Positions 1-6,932 are shown, numbered from the stretch's first letter. The stretch: DNA of 17,001 bases from MGBC108787 sp964430695 (GCA_964430695.1 CAYSFO010000031.1:1-17001), one strand, 5' to 3'. Numbers and translations are program-made. The notes: generated by a model from the letters alone, not told the origin.

Positions 1-342
1 AGTCAAGATCCAGTATCTCTCGAAACACCAATCGGAGAAGAAGACGATTCTCACTTAGGAGATTTCGTAAAAGATATTAATGCTATGACTCCAGAAGAAT
101 ACGCAACCAATGAAATCTTAAAAGAAGAAATTAAAGCCGTTTTAGAAACTCTTCAAGAAAGAGAACAAGAAGTGTTAGAACTTCGATTTGGTTTAATAGA
201 TGGGACAAGCCATACTTTAGAAGAAGTTGGAAAGAGATTTAATGTAACTCGTGAGAGAATTCGTCAAATTGAAGCAAAAGCATTAAGAAAATTACGTCAT
301 CCATCAAGAGCAAAAAAATTAAAGGATTTTCTTTCTGACTAA
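1..342 (+). CDS. rpoD: RNA polymerase primary sigma factor (RpoD/SigA), C-terminal part
   Basis: The reading frame is open from the first base, so only the last 113 residues are present and the start lies upstream. The protein directs core RNA polymerase to housekeeping promoters. The first residues (DPVSLETPIGEEDDSHLGDF) are the conserved region 3 segment of primary sigma factors. They are followed by region 4.1 and the region 4.2 helix-turn-helix that contacts the -35 box (LEEVGKRFNVTRERIRQIEAKAL), ending with the usual RHPSR and a short tail. The internal ATG at base 85 is an ordinary methionine, not the start. The stop codon overlaps the start of trmK by one base (TAATG), so the two are probably co-transcribed and translationally coupled. 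The rpoD-trmK order is also found in Bacillus. Confidence 0.97.
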   Translation, partial: SQDPVSLETPIGEEDDSHLGDFVKDINAMTPEEYATNEILKEEIKAVLETLQEREQEVLELRFGLIDGTSHTLEEVGKRFNVTRERIRQIEAKALRKLRHPSRAKKLKDFLSD

Positions 343-983
343 TGTGTAGTTTGCGACTTAAGACCATTGCTTCTTTTGTAGAAAAAAAAGATAAGGTTGC
401 TGATATTGGTTGTGATCATGCATTTTTGTCTATTTATTTAATAAAAAACAAGTTATGTAAGTGTGTTATTGCTACTGATATTCATCAAAATGCTTTAGAA
501 AATGCAAAAAAAAATATTCAAAAAGAACACTTAACAAAAAAAATACCAACTGTATTATCTGATGGTTTAAAAAATATAGTGGATGAAGATATAGACACTC
601 TTGTTATTTCAGGAATGGGAACGTCCACTATTTTACATATTTTAGAAGATGTAGATTCTAAAAAAATCAAAAAACTTATTTTACAATCAAATAATGATTT
701 ATATCTTCTTCGAACCTCTTTAGAAAAAAAAGGATATTATTTATGTAAGGAAAAAGTCATTTATGAAAAAGGACATTATTATGTTGTTGAAATTTTTACA
801 CAGAATTGTTCTATTTTAACAAAAAGAGAGAAGTATTTTGGCTTATATGATGTTTCAAATAAAGAATATTACAATTATTTGAACAAAAAGTTGCATTTTG
901 TATACAAAAAGATACATTTTAGACATATAAAAGCAAAATTTGGTGTTTTATTTAAAATTTTATTATTAAAAAAATATTTATAA
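342..983 (+). CDS. trmK: tRNA (adenine(22)-N1)-methyltransferase TrmK
   Basis: A 213-residue class I SAM-dependent methyltransferase. TrmK enzymes (formerly YqfN) methylate N1 of A22 in the D-arm of tRNA in the cytoplasm. The N-terminus RLKTIASFV is followed by the SAM-binding motif I (VADIGCDHAFLSIYL, about residues 18-33), the acidic end of strand 2 (ATDIHQNALENAKKN), and the family motif VISGMGTSTILHIL, where the GMGG-type loop reads GMGT. The C-terminus, rich in lysine and aromatic residues, matches the helical tail of the family. The ATG shares a base with the rpoD stop, and the same gene order occurs in Bacillus subtilis (sigA-yqfN). Its stop overlaps the end of the convergent yqfQ-like gene by six bases. 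The start is fixed by the overlap. Confidence 0.92.
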   Translation: MCSLRLKTIASFVEKKDKVADIGCDHAFLSIYLIKNKLCKCVIATDIHQNALENAKKNIQKEHLTKKIPTVLSDGLKNIVDEDIDTLVISGMGTSTILHILEDVDSKKIKKLILQSNNDLYLLRTSLEKKGYYLCKEKVIYEKGHYYVVEIFTQNCSILTKREKYFGLYDVSNKEYYNYLNKKLHFVYKKIHFRHIKAKFGVLFKILLLKKYL

Positions 984-1262
984 AAAGAAAGTAGGGGATG
1001 TTGTTTCCGCTTTTTTTATTTGAGGAGAATCTACTATTTCTATATTTGCTTCTTGTATTTGGCCATTTTTTACTCCTAAATTATTTTTAGAAGATGTGCC
1101 CACTGTTTTTAGAACGCCCATGATATTTCTGGCATTGCTTATCATAGGTTTTGCTTTTTGGTAAAGCGGTATTACTTGGTTGGCAATCTGTAAAGTTTTG
1201 GATATCCCTCCAATCACTTTAGCCAGACTAAGGCCATTTGTTAAGCCGAAAGTATTGTACAT
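978..1262 (-). CDS. YqfQ/VrrA-like small protein
   Basis: A 94-residue protein. Its first half (about residues 10-55) has the pattern of the YqfQ family: a short amphipathic stretch, then KTLQIANQVIPLYQKAKPMI, then N-x3-IMGVLK. This resembles the family core of Q-x-Y-x-P followed by N-x-P-A-M. YqfQ (VrrA in Bacillus anthracis) is associated with spores in bacilli and is encoded close to sigA and trmK, as here. The second half is polar and probably disordered. The ATG has a clear AGGTGA ribosome binding site and a promoter upstream. The assignment rests on a weak motif match plus gene order, so the function here is inferred. It converges on trmK with a six-base overlap. An opposite-strand frame over its start (1180-1365) is a shadow. 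Confidence 0.6.
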   Translation of the reverse strand: MYNTFGLTNGLSLAKVIGGISKTLQIANQVIPLYQKAKPMISNARNIMGVLKTVGTSSKNNLGVKNGQIQEANIEIVDSPQIKKAETTSPTFFL

Positions 1263-1280
1263 AGGTTATCACCTTATTTT

Positions 1281-1310
1281 ATTTTATGCTTTTTTTGGTG
1301 GAAGTTTCAA
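1281..1310 (-). promoter_or_regulatory. Promoter of the yqfQ-like gene
   Basis: On the minus strand, TTGAAA (1310-1305) and TAAAAT (1286-1281) are separated by 18 bases. The -10 lies about 18 bases upstream of the AAGGTGA ribosome binding site. The stretch CATAAAAT also fits the sigma-E -10 pattern CATAnAnT, which would suit a spore gene, but no convincing sigma-E -35 is seen. Confidence 0.5.
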
Positions 1311-1326
1311 AATAGAAAGAATTTTT

Positions 1327-1355
1327 TTGCAAACTTTTAAAAGTTATGTTATTAT
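1327..1355 (+). promoter_or_regulatory. Promoter of the phase-variable surface protein gene
   Basis: TTGCAA (1327-1332) and TATTAT (1350-1355) are separated by 17 bases, giving a leader of only about 20 bases before AGGAGG (1369-1374) and the ATG at 1383. Strong transcription and translation signals sit in front of a reading frame that closes after 21 codons. This is the main reason to regard 1383 as the true start. Confidence 0.65.
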
Positions 1356-1382
1356 TTATACATAATAGAGGAGGAAAAGAAA

Positions 1383-2619
1383 ATGAAAAAAACAAATTTA
1401 AACCTCCCAACCAGAGATAGTCGTCTGGGGGGGGGGTATATTAGATAGGAACCCAGAGAGACTAGAACGGTTTAGCAAAAACAAGAAACAAAAAAGGATA
1501 GTAATAGCTTCTATCATAGGAATTCTACTAATTGTCGGAGGAATTACCTTATATAGAACCTTTGCTTTGTATGAAGAAAAATTAGAGTTTAATGTATTAA
1601 AAGGTAGAATACCTGATTTTAGTAGTGGAGATATAGAACTAGCCTACACAATAAACGGAGAAGCAAGTAGTGGATCATTTCCCAATAAAAATAGTGGATA
1701 CAAAGCAAAAAGTGTAACATGTGAAAATGGAGTAGAAGCAAGTTGGGTAAATGAGTCATGGTCACTTGCAATAGAAGATTCTAAGGATAATAATAAGATA
1801 AAATGTAGCATTGATTTTGAAACATTGACATTAGCAGATGTAGTTACAGTAGGAGATTATGTAAGTATGACACCAACAAGTACGTCATATGAAATAGCAA
1901 ATGAACTAACAGGATGTACAGGAGAATCTGATGTATGTGAAGGAGTCACTTCTCAAACCATTAATCCAAGTGAATTAAACTTATGGAGAGTTATAAAAAT
2001 CAATGAAGATGGAACCATCGAAATGGTATCAGAATATGTATCAAGTACAGAAGTATATTTTTATGGAGAAACAGGATATAAAAAGTTAGTAGGAAGTTTG
2101 AATACAATAGCATCACAATATGCAAATGATAAATATACAATAGCAACAAGACATATGGGATATAATGGACAAACAGAATTTATAACAGCGACATTATCCA
2201 AAGATACGTGCGGAGAAAGTGGTACAAAAGATAATAGTAAAGAAACAATTGGCTGTGGAGATATAGGATATGAAACAGATACAAATCTAGTGCAAGCAGC
2301 AATAGGAACCTTAGAAGCAAATAAAGTAATTGATACAACAACAAATTATTGGTTAGCATCACGAAACTACTACTATTACAGTCCAGGTTTTCAATCGACC
2401 GAATCTTCTTTCGTCTGTCGCATCGTCGGTGATAATTCGGATTTAACAAATACATTTCTGTATTCTATTTTGACTAGATTTGGTTTAAACTTCGAAAAAG
2501 TTACTGAAGTTGTGAGCCTCTCTTATGCGCGACCTGTTCGTCCTATCGTCACGCTTGGTTCCGAAGTCACAGGATTTTCAGGAGTTGGGACAGAATCTTC
2601 TCCTTGGGTGCTATCATAA
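1383..2619 (+). CDS. Phase-variable membrane-anchored surface protein, frame OFF in this sequence
   Basis: The ATG at 1383 has a perfect AGGAGG eight bases upstream, but the frame stops at 1446 after 21 codons. A run of ten G (1427-1436) lies within codons 15-18. Removing one G joins it to a frame that stays open to 2619, for 411 residues in all. Restored order: a short basic cytoplasmic segment (ERLERFSKNKKQKR), one membrane helix (IVIASIIGILLIVGGITLY), the sequence LEFNVLKGRIPDFSSGDI, a small domain with two cysteines (about residues 70-145), then a domain with WRVIKINEDGTIEMVSE, YWLASR and YARPVRPIVTL, ending GTESSPWVLS. These last motifs resemble DUF6273 and FGE-like or C-type-lectin-like surface domains. 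The domain match is from memory and unverified. The frame from 1567 (a TTG) has no ribosome binding site. The 3' end uses different codons from the rest. A neighbouring pilus operon follows. The alternative explanation is a homopolymer sequencing error. Confidence 0.8.
1427..1436 (+). repeat. Ten-base poly-G tract, likely slipped-strand switch
   Basis: Ten consecutive G in a strongly AT-rich sequence, in the first 20 codons of a surface protein gene. Frame arithmetic: ten G gives a stop at 1446, eleven G also gives an early stop (TAG at 1444 in the present numbering), and nine or twelve G open the frame to 2619. This is the geometry of known contingency loci. Confidence 0.85.
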
Positions 2620-2649
2620 AAGATGGTAATTTAAGTAAAAATTGAAATG

Positions 2650-2694
2650 AATAGTCAGAATTTTATCATTAATTGATACTTTTGACTATTTTTT
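2650..2694 (+). terminator. Terminator after the surface protein gene
   Basis: An 8-bp inverted repeat, AATAGTCA (2650-2657) and TGACTATT (2683-2690), is followed by TTTT. The stem is AT-rich and the loop is long (25 bases), so strength is uncertain, but it sits 30 bases after the stop codon. Confidence 0.55.
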
Positions 2695-2755
2695 AGTTAC
2701 AAGTATTTTGATTTAACATAGTAAATAAATTTTTTAGGCAAATTTTTCTATTTCG

Positions 2756-2764
2756 TGTTATAAT
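2756..2764 (+). promoter_or_regulatory. Extended -10 promoter of the pilC-pilD operon
   Basis: TGTTATAAT is a perfect -10 box with the upstream TG of extended -10 promoters. No good -35 is seen 17 bases upstream (AGGCAA). AGGAGG at 2786-2791 follows. Confidence 0.65.
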
Positions 2765-2801
2765 TTTAATAGTATAGAATAATAGAGGAGGACTTTGTTT
2801 G

Positions 2802-4394
2802 ATGATGCCAAATGATGTAACATTACAACCTAAAAATCCAAATGCTTTTTTGCTTCCTTTTTTCATTCTTATTGATATTATTCGACTTGCATTTAAAGGA
2901 GTAAAATTTGTATTTTTTGATTTATTTTTACTCCTATTTAATGTAACAAGTGGGCAAGTGGATCATGCATACAGAGGAACTAAATTCTTTCTAGAAAATG
3001 AAGGAAGTAATCGATTAGAAAGATTAGAATTAAAAAAACAAAGACAAGCTCAATTTCAAGAAAAATATAATAATTTATGGTTTGTTAAGAAGCAAAATGC
3101 TAAGTTAGAAGCTATGCAAGCTGCTTTACTTGTTGATTTACAAAATGAAGGCAGTGTGAGAAGTACAGAACCAAGAGTTTTTCGTTATAAAGCAAGAAAT
3201 AAAAATGGACAATTAGAAATAGGGACAATTAATGGTTATTCAAAATTAGACGTCAATACTTTTTTACTACAAGAAGATTATACTGTTTATGATATACAGA
3301 CAAGTAAGACAATTGACTTTTTATATGGAGATACCAGTATTTTTGCCGTTAGGATGTCTAATAAAGATTTGCTTTTTTGGCTAACCCAACTTTCTACTTA
3401 TTTAAAAAGTGGTATTCCTTTAACTGATTCTGTTAAAATATTAAATAGTCAAATGAAAAAGAAAAAACAATATAAAAAGGCATTTCAATCTGTAGTTTAT
3501 GAACTTACTATGGGAGAATCTTTTTCAAAAGCATTAGAAAAACAAGGTCCTATGTTTCCCGCTTTACTTATTAATATGCTTAAAGCCGCAGAAGCAACTG
3601 GAGAGATAGAAGCTACTTTAGATGATATGGCGAATTATTATGATGAGATAGAAAAGACGAGAAGACAAATGATTAGTGCTTTAACTTATCCTACTATTAT
3701 ACTGATTTTTGCTATTGGTGTTATTTCCTTTATTTTGTTATATGTTATTCCTCAATTTGTGGAAATATATAAGCAAACAGATGCAGAAATTGAAGGTTTA
3801 ACGTTATTTGTTCTTAATATGAGCGATTTTTTGAAAGCAAATGCTATGTTTATTCTTATATTTATTTTAATTATTTGTCTTAGTTTTTATATATGCTATA
3901 AAAATGTTAAAGCCTTTCGTAGACAAATGCAATATTTCTTTATGCATATGCCGCTTTTTGGAAATATTATGATTTATAATGAGCTAACGGTATTTACAAA
4001 AACATTTTCTTCTTTGCTTGCTAATAATGTATTTATTACAGATAGTATGACTATTTTAACTCGTATTACGAATAATGAAATTTATAAAGAAATCATGCGT
4101 GATGCTATCGATTATATTGTGAAAGGAGATAAAATTTCTACAGCTTTTAAGGAGCATTGGGCTGTTCCAGATGTAGCTTATTATATGCTTGTTACGGGAG
4201 AGTCTACGGGGCAACTGGCTGATATGATGAAGAGAGTAAGTGAATATTATGCTGACTTGCATAAGAATTTAGTAAATAGTTTAAAAGCTTTTGTTGAACC
4301 TGTAATGATTGTTTTTCTAGCGTTTGTTGTGGGATTTATTGTTCTTTCTGTATTGATTCCAATGTTTGGTCTTATGAGTTCACTTGAAAGTTAG
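2802..4394 (+). CDS. Type IV pilus / type II secretion inner membrane platform protein (PilC/GspF)
   Basis: About 530 residues. PilC/GspF is the inner-membrane platform on which the assembly ATPase acts during building of a type IV pilus or competence pseudopilus. Two GspF domains are visible. The first (about 190-320) has FWLTQLSTYLKSGIPLTDSV, LINMLKAAEATGEIEATLDDMA and a membrane segment (LIFAIGVISFILLYVIPQFV). The second (about 395-525) has LTVFTKTFSSLLANNVFITDS, YYMLVTGESTGQLADMMKRV and a final membrane helix (FVVGFIVLSVLIPMFGLM). Usual length is about 400, so the first 130 residues are extra: a hydrophobic stretch (about 18-50) and a charged helical segment. Three starts are possible: TTG 2799, ATG 2802 and ATG 2805. 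I chose ATG 2802, 10 bases after AGGAGG. It lies six bases ahead of pilD in one operon. Confidence 0.95.
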   Translation: MMPNDVTLQPKNPNAFLLPFFILIDIIRLAFKGVKFVFFDLFLLLFNVTSGQVDHAYRGTKFFLENEGSNRLERLELKKQRQAQFQEKYNNLWFVKKQNAKLEAMQAALLVDLQNEGSVRSTEPRVFRYKARNKNGQLEIGTINGYSKLDVNTFLLQEDYTVYDIQTSKTIDFLYGDTSIFAVRMSNKDLLFWLTQLSTYLKSGIPLTDSVKILNSQMKKKKQYKKAFQSVVYELTMGESFSKALEKQGPMFPALLINMLKAAEATGEIEATLDDMANYYDEIEKTRRQMISALTYPTIILIFAIGVISFILLYVIPQFVEIYKQTDAEIEGLTLFVLNMSDFLKANAMFILIFILIICLSFYICYKNVKAFRRQMQYFFMHMPLFGNIMIYNELTVFTKTFSSLLANNVFITDSMTILTRITNNEIYKEIMRDAIDYIVKGDKISTAFKEHWAVPDVAYYMLVTGESTGQLADMMKRVSEYYADLHKNLVNSLKAFVEPVMIVFLAFVVGFIVLSVLIPMFGLMSSLES

Positions 4395-4400
4395 AGGGTA

Positions 4401-5159
4401 GTGGTAAAGTTGTTCTATTTGTATATATTTGTAATTGGGGCTATTTTTGGTTCATTTTATTATGTAGTAGGTACAAGACTTAGTAATAATGAATCTTTAA
4501 TCAAACCATCTAGTCATTGTACGTATTGTAATCATAAATTAAGTGTTTTGGAACTTATTCCCATTCTTTCTTTTTTGTTTTTGCGTGGGAAGTGTCATTA
4601 TTGCCATAAAAAATTGTCTATAGAATATTTAATTTATGAAGTTTTAACCGGAGTTCTTTTTTTAATTAGTTACATGAAGTTTCATATTTCTTATGAATTT
4701 TTTGTAATGCTTATTATATCCTCTTTGCTTGTGCTCATTTTTATTACGGATTTTAAATATATGATTATTTTGGATTCTCCACTCGTAGTTTCTTTTGTAT
4801 TGCTTGTTTTATTAAAATTTATTTATTTTGATATTTATACCGTTCTGTTTAGTACTTTATATGGAATTCTTTCTTTTTTTACCATGTTGTTGATTGGAAA
4901 GATTGGTACTATTTTATTTAAAAAAGAATCTCTTGGTGGGGGAGATATTAAATTTTCTTTTATTATTGGACTCATACTTGATTATAAATTTGCAATGGTA
5001 GCACTTGTATTTTCTACTTTTTTAGCTCTACCTTATGCCATAGGCTCTATTTTTTTACAAAAAGAGAATGAAGTTCCATTTGGGCCATTTTTGGTTAGCA
5101 GTCTTTTTCTTGTTTTTTACTTTTTTGAAAAATTTCAATATGTATTATTTTTTCTATAG
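4401..5159 (+). CDS. Prepilin peptidase / N-methyltransferase (PilD/ComC, family A24)
   Basis: A 252-residue polytopic membrane protein. It cleaves the leader of type IV prepilins and pseudopilins on the cytoplasmic face and methylates the new N-terminus. The N-terminal domain has GSFYYVVGTRL and the zinc-binding pairs CTYC (Cys40, Cys43) and CHYC (Cys65, Cys68), needed for the methyltransferase module. The two catalytic aspartates of the A24 family are seen at Asp117 (ITDFKYMIILD) and Asp182 in GGGDIKFS, the GxGD motif. Around them are six to eight hydrophobic helices. The start is uncertain: GTG 4401 is only a few bases from a weak GAGGG, and TTG 4410 is better spaced. It follows pilC by six bases, and a shared terminator separates it from the convergent pilB. 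Confidence 0.95.
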   Translation: MVKLFYLYIFVIGAIFGSFYYVVGTRLSNNESLIKPSSHCTYCNHKLSVLELIPILSFLFLRGKCHYCHKKLSIEYLIYEVLTGVLFLISYMKFHISYEFFVMLIISSLLVLIFITDFKYMIILDSPLVVSFVLLVLLKFIYFDIYTVLFSTLYGILSFFTMLLIGKIGTILFKKESLGGGDIKFSFIIGLILDYKFAMVALVFSTFLALPYAIGSIFLQKENEVPFGPFLVSSLFLVFYFFEKFQYVLFFL

Positions 5160-5160
5160 A

Positions 5161-5190
5161 AAAACCAGCATTTATTTGCTGGTTTTATAA
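5161..5190. terminator. Bidirectional terminator between pilD and pilB
   Basis: A perfect 10-bp inverted repeat, AAAACCAGCA (5161-5170) and TGCTGGTTTT (5177-5186), with a six-base loop. U-tracts form on either strand. It begins two bases after the pilD stop and overlaps the pilB stop (5185-5187), so it serves both convergent genes. Confidence 0.9.
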
Positions 5191-6720
5191 TATTTCTATT
5201 TCTATTGTTTCTTTTTCTGGAGCTGCATCTGTAACCGGTGTTTCCGATGTATGTGAAATTTCTTCTTGTTCTAATAGTTCTAATTCTTCTGTTTTTTCTT
5301 CTGGAATAGGTTCTGTATTCTCCTTCGTTTCTGTTGTTGGGGAAGCTGTATTTAAAGCCTCTGTATTTGTTTCCTCTGCCTCTGTGGTTTCTGAAGTTGG
5401 TGTTATTGTTTCAATTGGAGTTATTTCTGGTTCTTTTGGTTCTTGTTGTTGGGTTTCTTCTGCATTATTACCGGTATTTTCCGTTGTTCTTCCAATTAAA
5501 GCATTTTTAATTTCAACATCTTCTGTTCCTAAATCGTCTTTGATATCAATGACTCTTACGATTTCTTCCATGCTTGTTAGACCATTTATAACTTTCGTTA
5601 AACCATCTTCTAATAGAGTTGCTGTTTCTCCTTCGGCATAGACTAGTTTTCTTAAATCGTCTTTTCTAACGTTACTTATGATTGCATCTCGTACTTTTTG
5701 ATTAATAATTAATACTTCTTGCAAAGCAACACGTCCTTTATAACCTTTAATACATTCGTTACAACCAACAGGCGTGTAAATATCATTAATATCCATGTTT
5801 AAAACTTGTTTAAAAATGTTTTTTTCATAAGGGGTTACGGGTCTAGAAGTACGACATTTTGGGCATAATTTTTTAACTAATCTTTGACTAATTACTCCCG
5901 TAAGAGCGGAACCTAACAGATATCTTTCTACATCCATATCTAAAAGTCTTTCGATTGTATTTAAGGAGTTATTGGTGTGGATAGTAGATAATACTAAATG
6001 ACCTGTGATAGATGCTCTAACAGCAATTCTAGCCGTCTCATCATCACGAATTTCTCCAATCATAATAACATCGGGATCTTGACGTAAAATACTTCTAAGG
6101 GCGTAGGCGAAAGTAAGACCAATTTCACTCATTGTTTGTACTTGATTGATACCACTTAGTTTCATTTCAACGGGATCTTCTACAGTTATAATATTTTTTT
6201 CCGTTGTATTTAAAATTTGTAACATGGAATATACCGTAGTAGATTTACCTGTTCCGGTAGCACCTGTAATTAAAATAATACCATTTGGTTCTTGAATTAA
6301 TTTTTTTACTTTTTCTAAATTGGTTTCGGAAAATCCTAAATTTTCTAATCCATTGGAACTCATATTATAATCTAAAATACGAATAACCACTTTTTCTCCA
6401 TATACAATAGGTAGGGTAGACACACGAAGGTCCAAAGAATTATCGTCAATTATATTTTTTATTGCGCCATCTTGCGGAAGTCTAGATTCCGTAATATTCA
6501 TACCAGAAATAATTTTGATACGAGTAATTAGGGGATTTTTTACGGATTCAGGTACATTGGCATAGTCAACTAGTTCGCCATCTACACGAATACGAACCTT
6601 TAGTATCGTTGGAGTAGGATCAAAGTGAATGTCGCTGGCATTTTTCTTTGCAGCATCTGTTATCATTTCATTGACTATATCGACAACAGGCAGTTTGTCA
6701 TAATCAAATTCTCTAAACAT
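5185..6720 (-). CDS. Type IV pilus assembly / type II secretion ATPase (PilB/GspE/ComGA)
   Basis: A 511-residue cytoplasmic hexameric ATPase that powers pilus or pseudopilus assembly through the PilC platform. It starts directly in the N2 domain (ASDIHFDPT, residues 28-36), so the N1 domain of larger PilB proteins is absent, as in ComGA. Seen in order: Walker A GATGTGKS (153-160), Asp box ITVEDPVE (178-185), Walker B DPDVIMIGEIRD (215-226), His box TGHLVLSTIHTN (239-250), and a zinc-binding pair CPKC (286-289) and CNEC (320-323). The core ends near residue 400. The last 110 residues are a low-complexity tail rich in Glu, Thr, Pro and Ser that I do not know from other members. AGGTGA lies upstream of the ATG, behind its own promoter. 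It converges on pilD rather than sharing its operon. Confidence 0.95.
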   Translation of the reverse strand: MFREFDYDKLPVVDIVNEMITDAAKKNASDIHFDPTPTILKVRIRVDGELVDYANVPESVKNPLITRIKIISGMNITESRLPQDGAIKNIIDDNSLDLRVSTLPIVYGEKVVIRILDYNMSSNGLENLGFSETNLEKVKKLIQEPNGIILITGATGTGKSTTVYSMLQILNTTEKNIITVEDPVEMKLSGINQVQTMSEIGLTFAYALRSILRQDPDVIMIGEIRDDETARIAVRASITGHLVLSTIHTNNSLNTIERLLDMDVERYLLGSALTGVISQRLVKKLCPKCRTSRPVTPYEKNIFKQVLNMDINDIYTPVGCNECIKGYKGRVALQEVLIINQKVRDAIISNVRKDDLRKLVYAEGETATLLEDGLTKVINGLTSMEEIVRVIDIKDDLGTEDVEIKNALIGRTTENTGNNAEETQQQEPKEPEITPIETITPTSETTEAEETNTEALNTASPTTETKENTEPIPEEKTEELELLEQEEISHTSETPVTDAAPEKETIEIEIL

Positions 6721-6752
6721 ACTATCACCTAATCCTCTTTATTCTAAATATT

Positions 6753-6781
6753 ATTATATAATAGAATGTCGTTTCTTACAA
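6753..6781 (-). promoter_or_regulatory. Promoter of pilB
   Basis: On the minus strand, TTGTAA (6781-6776) and TATAAT (6758-6753) are separated by exactly 17 bases. The leader is about 25 bases and contains AGGTGAT just upstream of the ATG at 6720. Confidence 0.75.
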
Positions 6782-6808
6782 GAAAAAAACCTATTTTTTA
6801 TAGGTTCT
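6782..6808 (-). terminator. Terminator of the DUF4044-like gene
   Basis: Read on the minus strand, AACCTAT (6806-6800), a five-base loop and ATAGGTT (6794-6788) are followed by seven T (6789-6783). It begins right after the stop codon of the small gene and overlaps the pilB -35 region. Confidence 0.8.
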
Positions 6809-6910
6809 TTACCTTGCAGCGAGAATATAACTTAAAATTGTTGCAATCACACTACCAACCATTAGGAATACCATAATCCATACAAGGATTTTTCTAGTTC
6901 TTTTTTTCAT
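6809..6910 (-). CDS. DUF4044-like small single-span membrane protein (33 residues)
   Basis: An ATG at 6910, preceded by GAGGTGA six bases upstream, opens 33 codons ending in TAA. The peptide begins MKKRTRKILVWIMVFLMVGS and ends ATILSYILAAR: a basic N-terminus and one hydrophobic helix with positive-inside topology. Length, the KKK-x-R-K start, the V-W-x-M and the GSV-x-ATIL pattern fit the DUF4044 family of tiny Firmicute proteins, whose function is not known. It has its own ribosome binding site and a clean terminator, which argues for a real gene. It lies divergent from the SpoIIM-like gene and upstream of pilB. The family assignment is from memory and moderate. Confidence 0.65.
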   Translation of the reverse strand: MKKRTRKILVWIMVFLMVGSVIATILSYILAAR

Positions 6911-6932
6911 GTCATTCACCTCTAATAAACTA

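Noticed and set aside
984..1022. Possible terminator between trmK and the yqfQ-like gene
   Set aside because: AAAAAG and CTTTTT flank an imperfect GGGGA/TTTCC stem with bulges. The stretch lies in the yqfQ-like coding sequence and the pairing is too poor to call.
1180..1365. 61-codon plus-strand frame
   Set aside because: It lies antisense to the yqfQ-like gene and its divergent promoters, has no ribosome binding site and its peptide resembles nothing.
1383..1620. Surface protein as a type IV pilin
   Set aside because: The hydrophobic helix lacks the Gly-Phe/Met cleavage site and the Glu at position 5 of pilins; it looks like a plain signal anchor.
2180..2455. 91-codon minus-strand frame inside the surface protein gene
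   Set aside because: Leu- and Tyr-rich shadow produced by A-rich codons on the opposite strand, without start signals.
1567..2619. Surface protein starting at TTG 1567
   Set aside because: No ribosome binding site, and it would drop the membrane helix that is clearly encoded upstream in the same frame. The G-tract frameshift model explains the locus better.
4056..4262. 68-codon minus-strand frame inside pilC
   Set aside because: Shadow of the second GspF domain; no start signals.
5384..5641. 85-codon plus-strand frame opposite the pilB tail
   Set aside because: Its Ser/Val-rich composition is the reverse of the Glu/Thr-rich tail codons; no ribosome binding site.
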